Shown here: piece by piece, positions 43,685 to 54,585 of the stretch
How positions within the stretch are numbered: the stretch's first letter is position 1
How the letters are laid out: every line of letters begins with the position of its first letter
Notes under the pieces: model-generated
Database searches by the model: none
What the model saw: the letters and a program-made list of their open reading frames with translations, nothing else
Told to the model about the DNA's origin: nothing
Origin: Tuctoria greenei
Taxonomy: Eukaryota > Streptophyta > Magnoliopsida > Poales > Poaceae
NCBI GenBank assembly: GCA_036927565.1
Contig: JAYESD010000001.1
Coordinates: 14,694,001 to 14,758,000 of the forward strand
Direction: 5' to 3'
DNA: 64,000 nt
Made by a program: the position numbers and the translations under genes

Positions 43685-44845
43685 ATAGTCAGGTCAGCCT
43701 TTTTTAAATCTACTTGCATCCTTTCATTTCTAATGTAATGGAATGTCAGTCTCTTTGCATCATTGTATAGGGAATTAGGGATAAAAGGGAGAGCAAAACT
43801 ACTTGAAAAAAAAACAAGTACACAATGCCCTGTGTTGCCTACTGTGTTTATTGAGTACATTCATAGGAATGTTTTGTCTAAAATTAGCAAACCTGGTAAT
43901 AGTTACTCCCTGGAAATGGCAACTTCCTTGTGACTAACTGGAAAAAAATGACCCCGACACTCCACAAGTCTGACTGTCGCATTATTAGAAAACTGCATGT
44001 TTTGGGAACTTTCGTTCTGAGCATGGATGGATCTTATTTGGTGCTACATAGCAGGCACAAAAATGATCGTAGTAGTTTTTTTAGCTCAGTTTGATTGCTT
44101 CAAAATTGGCATCAAAATTACAGAATCGGCATGAGGAAACACAGTGCATTGCGCTAGCCCTGCCATATGATTCATGTGGTACTGAGGCACCTCCTCAGTA
44201 CATTGTTCAGGCTATACTCCCTCCTTCACAAAATGAGTTTATGTTTGGATTTGGTCAGACCTATCATTGATAAATAATTTCTAAAATTTTGATCGATTTT
44301 AGTATTATGAAGATCTATCATGATAAATCTAAAAAAATATAAGAATCATATTACTGAAGTTGATTGAATTGCGAACTATCACTAGCACAGTTGGTTAAAT
44401 TCAAGTTCTGGTGTGCACAATTTGTGGAATTAAAAATCCTCTGAATAAGTAGTGTTCCCAAAAATGAACCTCTGGGCTTCTCTGCTGCCACTAGAATATA
44501 TGTAAGTCTGCAAAATGGTACCGAAATAAGCACGCGACATGCCAAATATGCCAAAAACAGATGTGATTTATGTATGCTTATGCTGATTATTAGCTGGTAG
44601 TTTACCTGTTGCTGATTATGAACTTTTTGTTGTTGCTTTGAAGCAGGGGTAAGGCAAGGCAGCGGGAGGTTGGAAAATAAAACCATAATGTTGGAGTCAG
44701 ACTTCTACTTTGAACATGACAAGTGTAATCGTGAATCTGTTTTTGAGATAGTGTCTGATAGTGTGTTGTTTGTGATCTGTGAAATGTAATATCTGTGAAA
44801 TCTGTATAATATATGTTTTCTAGTTTTTTTTTAAAAAAAGTAAAA
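43685..44845. other. CACTA-2 3' region without genes
   Basis: AT-rich sequence between the TNPA-like stop and the right subterminal array. It presumably holds the 3' UTR and polyadenylation region. The minus-strand ORFs here show no recognisable domains. Confidence 0.5.
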
Positions 44846-44847
44846 AT

Positions 44848-45274
44848 AATAGACGACGATTGTTCTCGGTCCGTCGTCTATAAGGAACTACTAGAGACGA
44901 CGGTCCTTGAAAACCGTCGTCTCTAGGGGGCTTATAGACGATGGGTGACACGCAAACCGTCGTCAATAATTGTCCTTATAGACGATAGTTCCTCCTCGGC
45001 CGTCGTCAATAATAGTCCTTATAGACGACGGTTGAGCGGCCACCGTCATCAATAAGGTTTCCACACTGACACGTGGACGGAGCTAACTTAATGACGACAG
45101 CTAAGGTTGGCCGTCGTCAATTAGTTTATTGACGACAGTAACCGTCGTCTATAAGTTTATAGATGACAAATAATAGTAGACGGCCGAGAACCGTCGTCTA
45201 TAAGTTTATACCATCGTCTATAACTTATAGACGACGGTTCACGGCCATCGTCTATTATCGCGATTCCTGTAGTG
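44848..45274. repeat. CACTA-2 right subterminal repeat array
   Basis: TATAGACGACGG-type units and their complements recur 15 or more times up to the terminal CGATTCCTGTAGTG, mirroring the left end. Confidence 0.85.
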
Positions 45275-45277
45275 ACT

Positions 45278-46817
45278 CACCAACTTGATCAAATACCGAG
45301 AAATCGGACTAGTCTAGTAGAGTGCGGACTAGTCCGGTGCATGTGGACTAGACTGATCAAGTTTGATAGATGATCTCGATCCAAGTACTCTACGCCGTAG
45401 AAATTAAGATGTAACTAAAGTATGTTGCTTCAACTAAACTGAGGATAGCACAAGATGATCTTAGTTTCAAGTTTTAATGTAATTTGATTAAGATTTATTA
45501 AACCCTAGATGCAATGAACAATAAGCACAAAGTGAAGACGCACGATTTTTGTCCCGTGGTTCGGCTCCCCCGAAGGTAACCTACGTCCACGTTGAGGAGC
45601 CCACGAAAGGATCGGGTCTTCACCAACCCTACCCTCGTCGAATCGCCACGGAGGCCAATTCTCTTCCACTAATCGCAAAGGGTAAATCATCAAGTTCAAG
45701 GGTCCTTCTCACAAGTTGAGGGCTCCCCAAGATTACAAATCGAACACCACCAAGAACACACTCGTAAGATCTATAATAAAACAACAGTAGTGTGTTAGAG
45801 AATCAAACCCAAGAGCTCAAACATGAAGAATCGTGTCTCTCCTTTGATCTAGAGTTGATCCACACAAATTTGATCTTTCTTTCGTTGGATTGTGTGGAGA
45901 GACGTGTTTTATAAGCTCTTGGAGGGTGTGACGGCGCAGGGGGTCGAGGGAGATAAAAGTTGGGCTGTGCAACTCTATTTATACTAGGGTTTCCAAAGGT
46001 TACCGTTAGAGTTTTCAAAGTTCGGACTAGTCCGTGGTGGACTCTAAACTAGTCCGGTGTGCGGCGTGTGAGAAACCCTAAGTGTCCCGAATTATCGGAC
46101 TTGTCCGGCCAGGGGCAGACTAGTCCGCTTTTGTCTTTGTAAAAGTTCGTACTAGTCTGGCACATATCGGACTTGTCCGCTGGTGGTGAAACCCTAAGTG
46201 AATTAGGAACAAGTCCGGACTTGGAGGACTTGTCCGGTTTTAGTTAGAAGGTTCTTCGGACTAGTCCGTGCAGATATCAAACTTGTCCGATTTAGAACAG
46301 AGAGATATCATAATCGTCCCTAGTGATATCGGACTTGTCCAACTTTGTGCAAAACTGTGAAGTGTTGAGGACTAGTCCGCACTGGGGAGGACTAGTCCGA
46401 TCTTAATCAGAAAGATATCGAAATAGTCCGTGGTGATATTGGACTAGTCCGGTCTGTGTAAACCTGGACTGTGCAGACAAGTCCGCACTGGGAGGACTTG
46501 TCCTATTTTGAACAGAGGGATTATCGGACTAGTCCGGGGTATATCGGACTAGTCCGGTCCTGTGTGAATTTGTGCAGTGAATGAGTTTCCTTGTGCTTGA
46601 GCTCTTGGGGTGTGTTTCTCCAACACACTCCATACACAATGATCTAGTCTATTGAGCTCTTGAGCTCTTTTCCATATAGATCCTCATTCTCCTTTATTTT
46701 TGCGCTTTCTTCATAATTTCATTAAAACCTGTGCTCATCTCAACAATTTGGTTAGGATCTCATTTGTTTGTCATAAATCAACAAAAAACCCACAAGGGAT
46801 GTCTAGATGCACTTTTA
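45278..46817 (-). repeat. Copia X 5' LTR, part 2
   Basis: It resumes CACCAACTTGATC after the TSD of CACTA-2. It carries the long series of GGACTAGTCC and GGACTTGTCC palindromes and ends near GATGCACTTTTA. With part 1 the LTR is about 1.6 kb, like the longer copia A LTR. The flank at 46818 is gypsy integrase. Confidence 0.88.
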
Positions 46818-47694
46818 GCGTAGCTGACTTGTATGTCGATATCTTCGTAGTACTCTTGGAATGTTGAACTTGTGAATTGAGTTACGTTGTGAGTAATGAC
46901 TCTGTTCGGAACTCCGAATCTGCAGACTATGGACTTCAAGAACTTGATAGTTGATTGCTTGTTGATTGTCACAACTGGGGTAGCTTCCCGTCACTTGGTG
47001 AACTTGTTGATGGCGCTGTACAGGAACCTATAACCTTCGATGACTTTTGGGAAAGGTCTCAAAATGTCCATCCCCCACACAACGAATGGCCATGTGGGAG
47101 GTATCATTTGCAGTGACTGAGCCGATGTATAAATCTGCTTCGCATGGAATTGGCATGCTTCACACTTCTTTATTAACTTAAATGCATCCTAGAGTGTTGT
47201 AGGCCAATAGAAAATATGCTGGAAGGCTTTATTGACCAACGTGCGAGAAGACGTGTGGTTCCCGCACTCGCCTCCATGGATTTCTGTGAGAAGTTCGCAC
47301 TTTCTTCCTAGGAAATGCACCACATTAGAATGTTGTTGACACCAAGTCAGTAGAGATCCCTTTGTACTAACGTGTATCTTTTAGCCAATTTGGCAATTCG
47401 ATCAGTGGAAGCATCGTCTTCAGGAAGGATATTGTCCTTCAAGTAGCTCCAGATCTCTGAGATCCATGCATTGAAGCTAACTTGAGCTTCTGGATCTTGC
47501 GTGCTGGGTTGCTCAGAGCTTCCTACACTGCCTACAATCATTGGTGGACGCCATGGTAATAGGAACATCGGGACCACCAGCTTTGAGGTGCTACTCTTGC
47601 CCCCATCAATCAGTTCGGCGGGCTGAGCGGTAGGTCCTAACAGTCTTCTGACAAAAACTCCGTCTAGAGCTTGAGCTCCCGTTGAAGCCTTCAT
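46818..47694 (-). pseudogene. Tat-type gypsy integrase, N-terminal part
   Basis: A linker of acidic and hydrophobic residues (47694-47347) precedes the H2C2 zinc finger (H-G-G-E-C-G-N-H; C-E-A-C-Q). The core (G-M-D-I-L; then F-G-V-P-N-R-V-I-T-H-N) has its second Asp changed to His. The frame stops at the copia X junction after Q-V-S-Y-A. Scattered stops occur. Confidence 0.82.
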
Positions 47695-47772
47695 CGAGAG
47701 ACCGTCAGCTTCAGCATTGTTGAGACGCTATACATGATAGATATACAAGATGTGGAAGTCCTTCTGCAACTT

Positions 47773-48700
47773 CTAGACTTTAAGTAAATAAGCAGCAAGT
47801 TGGGGATTGTTGCAACTGCATTCACCTTTGACTTGCTTGATGATGAGTTGAGAATCGCCCTTCACCAGTAGCTGCCTGACGCCATATGATAGCGCCACCT
47901 TAAGTACGTAGATGAGAGCTTCGTACTCCGCGATGTTGTTGGTTTCCTTGAAATCAAGGTGTGTCATGTATTTGACCTTCTCCCTGGTCGGAGCGAGGAG
48001 AAGGATTCCAGCTCCGCCCTCCTCTTTCTGCATTAAGCCGTCGAAATAGAGTGTCCAGTGAGGCTCAGTAAAGACCGGGACCTTGGGTTCCGGTTTCTGC
48101 TCACTGAGGCCCCCTGGTGTTGATGAAGAAGGAGTCCACTCCGCCACGAAATCAGCCAGCGCCTCACTCTTGATAGCATGTCGAGGCAGGAATTTGAGAT
48201 CGAATTCTGCCAGCTCCGCAACCCACTTGGCAATATTTCCAGTGGAATTTGGATTATGTAATGTATCACACAATGGAAAAGAAGTTACCATTGATATCTT
48301 GTGGGCCTGGAAATAGTTACGTAGCTTTCTTGAGGCAATAAGGACTGCATACAACAGCTTATGCACCTCAATATAGCGAGTCTTGGCATCATGGAGCACT
48401 TCACCGATGAAGTACACTGGCCGTTGGATGGTCCGAACCCTCCCAAAGGGGCCCGGAGCTTCTTCTCCATCGACCTGGACCCTCCCAGAGGGGTCCAGAT
48501 CTCCTTCTTGAGCAACCAAGACCCTCCCGGAGGGGTCCGTATCTTGTTCTTCATCGGCCCAGACCTCCTCAGAGGGGTCCGGGCCTTCTTCTTGTACTGC
48601 GAGAACTCCCTCGATTCAGAGAGGTTGATCCTCAGGCCCCTTTTCTTTAGGATCCGTGCCTGGGGGCTGGGACCCAAACTCGCCTTCAGGTAGCTCCAGA
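47773..48700 (-). pseudogene. Tat-type gypsy RNase H and extra archaeal-type RNase H, with repeat spacer
   Basis: The first RNase H ends in Q-R-P-V-Y-F-I-G-E-V-L and Y-F-Q-A-H-K-I. The second, archaeal-type RNase H has W-T-L-Y-F-D-G-L, N-N-I-A-E-Y-E-A-L and V-K-G-D-S-Q-L-I-I. The Asp, Glu and Asp catalytic positions look present. Between RT and Q-R-P-V-Y lies a repeat-expanded spacer (48436-48720). A stop near 48617 interrupts the frame. Confidence 0.8.
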
Positions 48701-48720
48701 CCCTCCCGGAGGGGTTTAGG
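48436..48720. repeat. ~54 bp minisatellite in the Tat gypsy RT/RNase H spacer
   Basis: Four to five diverged units centre on GACCCTCCCGGAGGGGTCC, itself nearly palindromic, separated by CTTCTTG/CATCG-type linkers. In the minus-strand frame they encode repeats of D-P-S-G-R-V with acidic linkers. Confidence 0.8.
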
Positions 48721-49731
48721 CTCTTGAGCTGAAGATGGCTCCGGTCTTTTTGCTACCAGGACCATACTGACAACCTCCATAGTTGCTGAAATGTAAAGTA
48801 GAAGAGGCTCATCAGACTCCGAAGCTACCAGGATTGGTAGTGTGGTGAGGAGCTGCTTGAGCTCTTGGAATGCCCTCTCTACTTCTTCGAACCAATGAAA
48901 TGGCTCCGACTTCCTCAATAGCTTGAAGAAGGGAAGAGTACGCTCCGCCAATCTTGAAATGAACTGGCTGAGAGCGACTAAACATCCAGTTAGCTTCTGG
49001 ACGTCCTTGACGTGGGTTGGGGGTCGCATCTCTTCAATGGCCTTGATTTTAGCCGGATTTGCCTCAATTCCTCGCTGAGTCACCAAGAAATCAATGAGCT
49101 TTTCGGAGTTGACCCCGAAGATGCACTTGTCTGGGTTGAGCTTTGTGCGCGCGTAGCTTGTCGAAGACGGCTTGCAGATTGTCAAGGAGTGACTCCTTGT
49201 TCTTCACCTTGACGACAATGTCATTGACGTGGACTTCCACCAAGTCCCTAATGAGCTCTCCAAATGTTTTGTGCATGGCTCGCACAAAAGTTGAAGCAGC
49301 GTTTTTGAGACTGAAAGGCATGGCAATATAACAATATAACCCATCTACTGTAATGAAGGCAGTATGCTCTTCATCTTCCCTGGACATTTGAATATGATGA
49401 TATCCAAAGTATGCATCTAGGAAACACAATAACTCATACCCGGAGGTAGAATCCACTATCTGATCTATTCTAGGAAGTGGAAATAGGTCTTTTGGGCATG
49501 CCTTATTCAAGGTAGTGTAGTCGATACACATCTGAAGCTTCCCATTGGCCTTTGGTACAACGACTGGTTTTGCCAACCACCGTGGATGATGAACCTCCCA
49601 GATGAAACCAGTGTCGAATATCTTCTTAATTTCTTGTCTGATGATGTTCTACCATTTGGTAGATTGCTTGCGGGGCTTCTAATATACTCGATCACCTCCC
49701 TAGAATCCCACGCATATGTGACGGTATCCAT
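48700..49731 (-). pseudogene. Tat-type gypsy reverse transcriptase
   Basis: RT blocks are M-A-K-P-V-V-V-P-K-A-N-G-K, D-Y-T-T-L-N-K-A-C-P, F-L-D-A-Y-F-G-Y-H-H-I and M-P-F-S-L-K-N-A. The catalytic box reads V-N-D-I-V where Y-V-D-D-I-V is usual, so one catalytic Asp is Asn. The thumb/connection follows in another frame (F-L-V-T-Q-R-G-I-E-A-N-P; L-T-G-C-L-V-A-L-S-Q-F-I-S-R). It cannot be catalytically active as read. Confidence 0.85.
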
Positions 49732-49922
49732 GCAAACACTTTCACATTCGCCCGGGGGAAAGTGATGAGCGCGAGTTCCTATTTGTCGTCCAGACCTCCT
49801 GATATATGAGTGGTTTGGGCAGTATAAGAACCAATTTGGACGACTTTGACGGGGATGTCGGTGTCACTTCTTGGTTGCACGCGAGGTGTAGAAGTTGAGC
49901 CACGCTGACGTGAGCCCGAAGG

Positions 49923-51867
49923 TTACTGAGCTTGTCGCTCCTTGCCAGATTCTTCTTCTTGCGCTATTGCAAGCACATGAAGTTCCTCTAGCGCAGTGAC
50001 TCCAGCAGTGCGATCCCCACGGATCCGGAGGACGCCTGAATAAGTTGGCATCTTCAACACCAGATAATTGTAATGAGCTATAGTCACGAACCTATACAGG
50101 GCTGACCTGCCTAGGATAGTGTTGAAGGCAAGGTTGATTTGTGCCACATCAAACACCAGCTTCTCGGACCTATAATTATCCCTGGTCCCGAAGGTCATCG
50201 GGGGTGTACTTGATCTGAGAGGAGTGATAGCTCCCAGTCCTACTCCAGAGAAGGGAGGTGAGGGCCTAAGGTCCGATAGGCTGAATTGAAGCTTCGTGGA
50301 TGCCTCAAAACTGAGGAGGTTGAGCACCACGCCTCCGTCCACCTGGACATGATAGAGATAAATGTTGTTGATGGTACGAGATACCATCAAAGGCAACTGA
50401 CCAGCTCCGGTCATGTTCTTCGAAAAATCCAAAGCATTGAAGGTGATAGCAGTGTCCATCCACTTCCGATGAGGTTCTGCCTTGGCAGTGGGAGCTGCGG
50501 CAGCTATCTCCCGACGCATAGTCTTGAGAATATGCTGGGAGGTAATATCTGAGGACCCTCCATATATCATATGTAGAGTCTTCCGATGTTCATTGTCGGA
50601 GGTGTCGGGGTCGTTGTCCACCGTGTGGTAGACAGCCTTTAGGGACTTCTTGGCATTCTGGAAGCCAAGCTTCTGCTCTGACGGATCTTCTCCAACTTTC
50701 TGTTCCCCCTCCCATTGGCGGTATGGGGCTTCTTCTTAGCGCTTATTGTTGCGTTCAATAAGCCGCTGGACCTCACGACAGTCTTCGAGGTTATGGGCGT
50801 TCAATTTATGGATCAGACACCACATATTCTCACCGTCACCATCCTCAGTCAATGGTCGAGGTCGTTTTTCGGGTTGTGGCCCCCGACCACCAGGAGCTGG
50901 AGCTGCAGCAGCAGCAGTAGGTGTGCCGGTCGACGACTTTTTCTTGCCGTTGGACTTCTTTTTCTTCTTCCCACTGTCGGGGGCAGTAGTTTCAGCTTTG
51001 GAGTAGGATTTACCAGCCTCTGCAGGTAGTTTGGAGTGCATCTCACGGTCCTCCGCAACCCTAGCACATTTGTTGGCTAGGCTAAAGAGCTCCGTGACAC
51101 TGCTGCCATCTTTGTTTGCCAGCTTCTCCAACATCTTCTTGTCTCTAACTCCCTATCGGAATGGAACAACGACGGAGGCATTGGAGATAGAAGGAATAGT
51201 ATTTCGTACCTGAGAAAACCGCTGGATGAATGATCACAGTGATTCTCTCAGCTTCTGCTGTACGGCTAATAAGTCCAGCTTTGTGGCAGGTCGGGTGTAG
51301 TAGCTCCCGAAGTTGGCAGTGAACCGGCGACAAAGTTCCCCTAACTATAGATGGAGTCAGGAGGAAGACTTATGAACAAGGACATTGTTGTCCCAGTTAG
51401 AGCCACAAGGAAGTAACTGGCCATCACAGCTTCATTGCCTCTGGTCGCAAGGATGGCGGTTGAGTAGATTTGAAGAAATTCGACGGGGTTGACTGTCCCA
51501 TCGTATTTCTCAAGCCGATGAGGCCGGAACTTAGGTGGTAAGTTGGCCATGCGAAGATGCATGGAAAGGGCTGAACAGCCGCCCCCCCTCCCCCACTCCC
51601 AAAGGAGAAGGGTTTTCTCGAGTCTCCCGCCTCTCGCGGGCGCGCTCCATAAGGACGCGACTATCTTGCCTCATGTATTAGCGGTCGAGCTCCGACCGGA
51701 GATCCTGTGTCAAGAGCCTCAATGTCGAATGAGTGCGGCGTGTCACAGAGGGTAGTGACGTCACTTGCTGGGAGGGCACACGTCTCTTGTGCTGTGAAGC
51801 TTGAATATCGAAGTGTGTAAACGACACTTCCTCTAATACTACTAAAACGTAGTCTGCGGAGGTTCAT
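49923..51867 (-). pseudogene. Tat-type gypsy gag and protease
   Basis: The gag N-terminus is near 51867. The capsid part (51562-51341: L-E-K-Y-D-G-T-V-N-P; F-L-V-A-L-T-G-T) has stops and frame changes on both sides. The basic region with the C-L-I-H..H-N-L-E-D-C zinc-binding remnant is at 51134-50736. The protease-like domain (V-D-G-G-V-V-L-N-L-L; I-L-G-R-S-A-L-Y) is at 50621-49923. The Ser after Gly-Gly of the usual active site is Val. Confidence 0.78.
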
Positions 51868-51869
51868 AT

Positions 51870-52650
51870 TCGGATAGGTTGCGTAAGATCAAGAACAAGA
51901 TGATGGCACAAAGGTTTTTACGTGATTTGGGCCGCCTGAACATAATACCCTACTCCACGGGGTGGTTGTTGATTGAGTATGTGTGTCTGTGGCGAGTGTC
52001 AGTGGTTGCTTGTATGCGTGTGAGCTTAGTTGTCTTCTACTGTGCGACGCAACCCTTTTATATGCTAAGGTCAGGCCGTTACAGATTATGCCTGACCCGA
52101 CAGCTGGTCCCGACTATAATTAACCATCTATACACGATCTACATGTATAGTATGTGATTAACAGTGTGATAACGCGCCTTAATAGCGGTGTTACCTGTCT
52201 TGATGGTCATCTTATCGTGTGCCATTTATATTGAATTAATGATACGTTAATCAGGTCTTATAACGGCTGTTTAATAACTTCTTGAATGCTCGTGCCGTCG
52301 GAGATCTTGTAGTCGTTGCGGCCTATGTCCAGAAGTCTAACACGTGGCAGTTTTGGAGCTTCCCTTTGTGAAGAGGCAGGTCCGGAGCCTCTTGACACGT
52401 GGCAGCACCGGAGCTTCCCTCTACTAGAGGTTAGGTTAAGGGTTGTTGGACACGTGACGGGACCGAAACTTTCATGTGAAAGAAGGTAGGTACGATCTCG
52501 CAGGACACATGGTAGCACCGGAGCTAACCAAACGAGAGATACGGATTCAGTGCTGTTAGACGTGTGTTGCCTTCGGAAGTCTTTAACTCGGATATAGGAA
52601 CTCCTTCATTTTAAATGCGGTATCAAGGGATACATGATATTCAAGGTAGC
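51870..52650 (-). repeat. Probable 5' LTR of the Tat-type gypsy (boundaries uncertain)
   Basis: Next to the gag start, the TTTTTACGTGATTTGGGCCG and ATACCCTACTCC stretch resembles the LTR end of many grass Tat elements. The far side (52330-52570) carries a repeat of ACACGTGGCAGCACCGGAGC type with about four diverged copies, a plausible U3 enhancer array. No second LTR copy is in the window, so the ends cannot be fixed. Confidence 0.5.
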
Positions 52651-52869
52651 GATATGATCATTTCTTGGTACAAGATGAATAACGAATTATAGTTGTGGAT
52701 GCAAGAGAAAAAACACAAGCGCTGAATCGCAATCATTTACTGCACACTTTTACCAGAACAACATCAAACAGCAGACACGAGACTCGGAGAAAAGGTGATC
52801 GAGACACGAGGCGTGGCGAAACGTAAGAGCACACAACGGATAGATCAGCAGGCGTCCCGTCCATATTTC
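52651..52869 (-). other. Peroxidase 3' flank
   Basis: This should contain the 3' UTR. It lies between the stop at 52870 and the probable gypsy LTR. No clear polyadenylation signal was recognised. Confidence 0.4.
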
Positions 52870-54006
52870 TTAGAAGCGGTTGACCCTCCTGCAGCTCTTC
52901 CTTACCTCGCCGGCGTTCCCGGTGAGCGGCAAGGTGTTTCCCATCTTGACCATGGACTTGGCGAACTGCTCGAAGAAGAGCCCCTGGTCGGCGGCGAAGC
53001 GGTGGACGAGCTCCATGGTCTCGCGGCCCTGCGTGAGCTGGATCTCGTCGGATCTGAGCAGGCCGTCCATGGCGAGGATGTTGCGGTAGTACTGGTTGTC
53101 GAACCGGAACTGGGAGACCGGGTCCAGCGGGAAAAGGTTCTGGTCGCCGCCGGACGCCGGGCACCGCGCGCGCAGCTGCGCGGCGTAGCCCGGGTTCAGC
53201 GTCCGGTCCACCTGCCCGTTGTTGTTCTGTCCGTACAGCCGCTGCCGGAAGCTGACGCACCGGGAGTCGCCGATGGTGTGCGCGCCGGAGAGCGCGACGA
53301 GGTCCACGACGTCGAGGCCCTGGTTGCGGAACTTGCTGATGATGGTGGGGAGGCTGTCGTTGGGCGCCGGGATCAGGTTGTTGGCGCCGCTCAGGCTCGC
53401 CGTCAGCGAGTCCCTCCTCCCCAGCGGCAACTCCCACCCGGGTCCGCCGGTCTGCATGCGCGTTCGTTCATGAAGAACACCATTATTAGAGATACACTCA
53501 ATCTCAGAGAGGAACGATGGTGATGCATGGAGTGTAAGCATGCGTTGCAGCGTGACACGTACCAGGACGGTGGAGTCCCTGGCAACGACGGCGACGATGT
53601 CGGCGCAGGAGACGGTGTGGGGGCAGGCGTGCTCGAGCGCGGCCTTGATCTCGTCGATGACCTCGAACCCGCGGAGCGAGTCGCGGTTCGGGTTGGACCG
53701 TTTCTCGGTGGTGAAGCGGCCGCTGCCGTCGGCGTCGAGCAGCACGGACGCGTCGCAGCCCTGCACGAAGCAGTCGTGGAAGTGCATCCGGAGCAGGGAC
53801 GCCGCCATGCGCGGGTCCCTGGCGTGCTCCTTGGCCACGACGGCCCCAACGATGGCCTGCATCTGCGGGCACGAGTGGTCGTAGAAGTGCGGGTTCAGCG
53901 GGACGAAGCCGCCGCCGTGTCCCGGCACCGGGTGCCCCGAGCAGAGCACGGCCAGCGCCACGACGGCCACCGCGAGGCCGCTGCTCCAATGACGCCGTAG
54001 TGCCAT
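52870..54006 (-). CDS. Class III peroxidase (secreted; peroxidase 72-like), one intron
   Basis: Exon 1 is 54006-53563 and exon 2 is 53451-52870. The 111 bp intron (53452-53562) has a GTACGT donor and a TGCAG acceptor; without it the product is 341 residues, normal for the family. The ATG at 54006 is chosen because the in-frame codon at 54021 is GTG. A signal peptide (A-V-A-V-V-A-L-A-V-L-C-S-G) precedes F-Y-D-H-S-C-P. The distal heme site is L-L-R-M-H-F-H-D-C-F and the proximal His is in L-S-G-A-H-T-I-G. Eight conserved Cys for four disulfides and the Ca-site stretch G-C-D-A-S-V-L-L-D are present. Such enzymes use hydrogen peroxide to oxidise phenolics in the wall, including lignin precursors. 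It appears intact. Confidence 0.95.
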   Translation of the reverse strand: MALRRHWSSGLAVAVVALAVLCSGHPVPGHGGGFVPLNPHFYDHSCPQMQAIVGAVVAKEHARDPRMAASLLRMHFHDCFVQGCDASVLLDADGSGRFTTEKRSNPNRDSLRGFEVIDEIKAALEHACPHTVSCADIVAVVARDSTVLVRVTLQRMLTLHASPSFLSEIECISNNGVLHERTRMQTGGPGWELPLGRRDSLTASLSGANNLIPAPNDSLPTIISKFRNQGLDVVDLVALSGAHTIGDSRCVSFRQRLYGQNNNGQVDRTLNPGYAAQLRARCPASGGDQNLFPLDPVSQFRFDNQYYRNILAMDGLLRSDEIQLTQGRETMELVHRFAADQGLFFEQFAKSMVKMGNTLPLTGNAGEVRKSCRRVNRF

Positions 54007-54105
54007 CTTACCTCGTTGCACACACTTGCAAGTGACGGCACTAGCTAGCTAGAAGATTGGGTAGTTTTAGCTTGTGCTGATATGAGGAAACGAGAACTGC
54101 GCAGG

Positions 54106-54113
54106 TATTTATA
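54106..54113 (-). promoter_or_regulatory. Peroxidase TATA box
   Basis: The minus strand reads TATAAATA about 100 bases upstream of the ATG at 54006, a normal distance for a plant gene with a short leader. The promoter stretch to 54585 contains no supported gene. Confidence 0.7.
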
Positions 54114-54585
54114 GGGACCAAGCTTGAAATGGAACGATAGATGAACATGATTAAACAACCATCTTGATGCTGATCAGAACAGTTATCCGGATTGAGGGGG
54201 TCGCCGCCATTGGCGCTTTCCAGCTCGCTTCTCATCTCCTCCATTGAGCTTTCTGCGCAGGGCAAGTACAACCTCTGCACTACGCATGTGTTGAGCTCAC
54301 CCACTCGAGTCCACATACAGGGAAGAAGAGCAATAGAAGGCGCTTGTGTGAGTGTGTGTCGGGGTCGCATCTGCTCGGCTTGGCTTTGGCACCGAAAAGG
54401 CTTCGGTTTCGCCTGTGTAAAATACGTTCATCTCAGAACCTGTTTACTTACAGCTGTTGTCGCGTAGTTTTGCGATTGTCGTCGGAATCGACATGTGTCG
54501 CCAGGGCACGACTGAGAAGATGATACTAGTCCCAAATCGACACGATTGTCATTTTTTTATGAACCGACATGTTTTGTCATTGAAG

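Larger units (their letters stand above)
35019..45274 (+). mobile_element. CACTA-2: En/Spm-type DNA transposon (10.3 kb), nearly complete
   Basis: The terminal inverted repeats CACTACAGGAATCG and CGATTCCTGTAGTG extend imperfectly for about 30 bp and are flanked by the TSD ACT (35016-35018, 45275-45277). Subterminal arrays of ATAGACGACGG lie at both ends. Two genes run rightward: a Tnp2-type transposase (37715-41129) and a TNPA-like gene (41298-43684). The layout matches the classic En/Spm two-gene design. Only scattered stops interrupt the transposase, so this copy decayed more recently than CACTA-1. Confidence 0.94.
46818..51870 (-). mobile_element. Ty3/gypsy Tat-type element, internal part, cut by copia X
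   Basis: From right to left it holds gag, protease, RT, RNase H, a second RNase H and the start of integrase, broken off at 46818 by copia X. The RT wording (D-Y-T-T-L-N-K-A-C-P-K-D, F-L-D-A-Y-F-G-Y-H) and the second, archaeal-type RNase H place it in the Tat/Retand group. The rest of integrase and the 3' LTR would lie left of copia X, outside the window. It is the oldest layer of the nest. Confidence 0.85.

Noticed and set aside
54007..54021. An upstream start for the peroxidase adding five residues
   Set aside because: The codon at 54021 is GTG, not ATG. The first ATG is at 54006 and is followed directly by a good signal peptide.
54041..54370. A minus-strand ORF upstream of the peroxidase
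   Set aside because: It overlaps the peroxidase TATA box and leader and has no recognisable domain.
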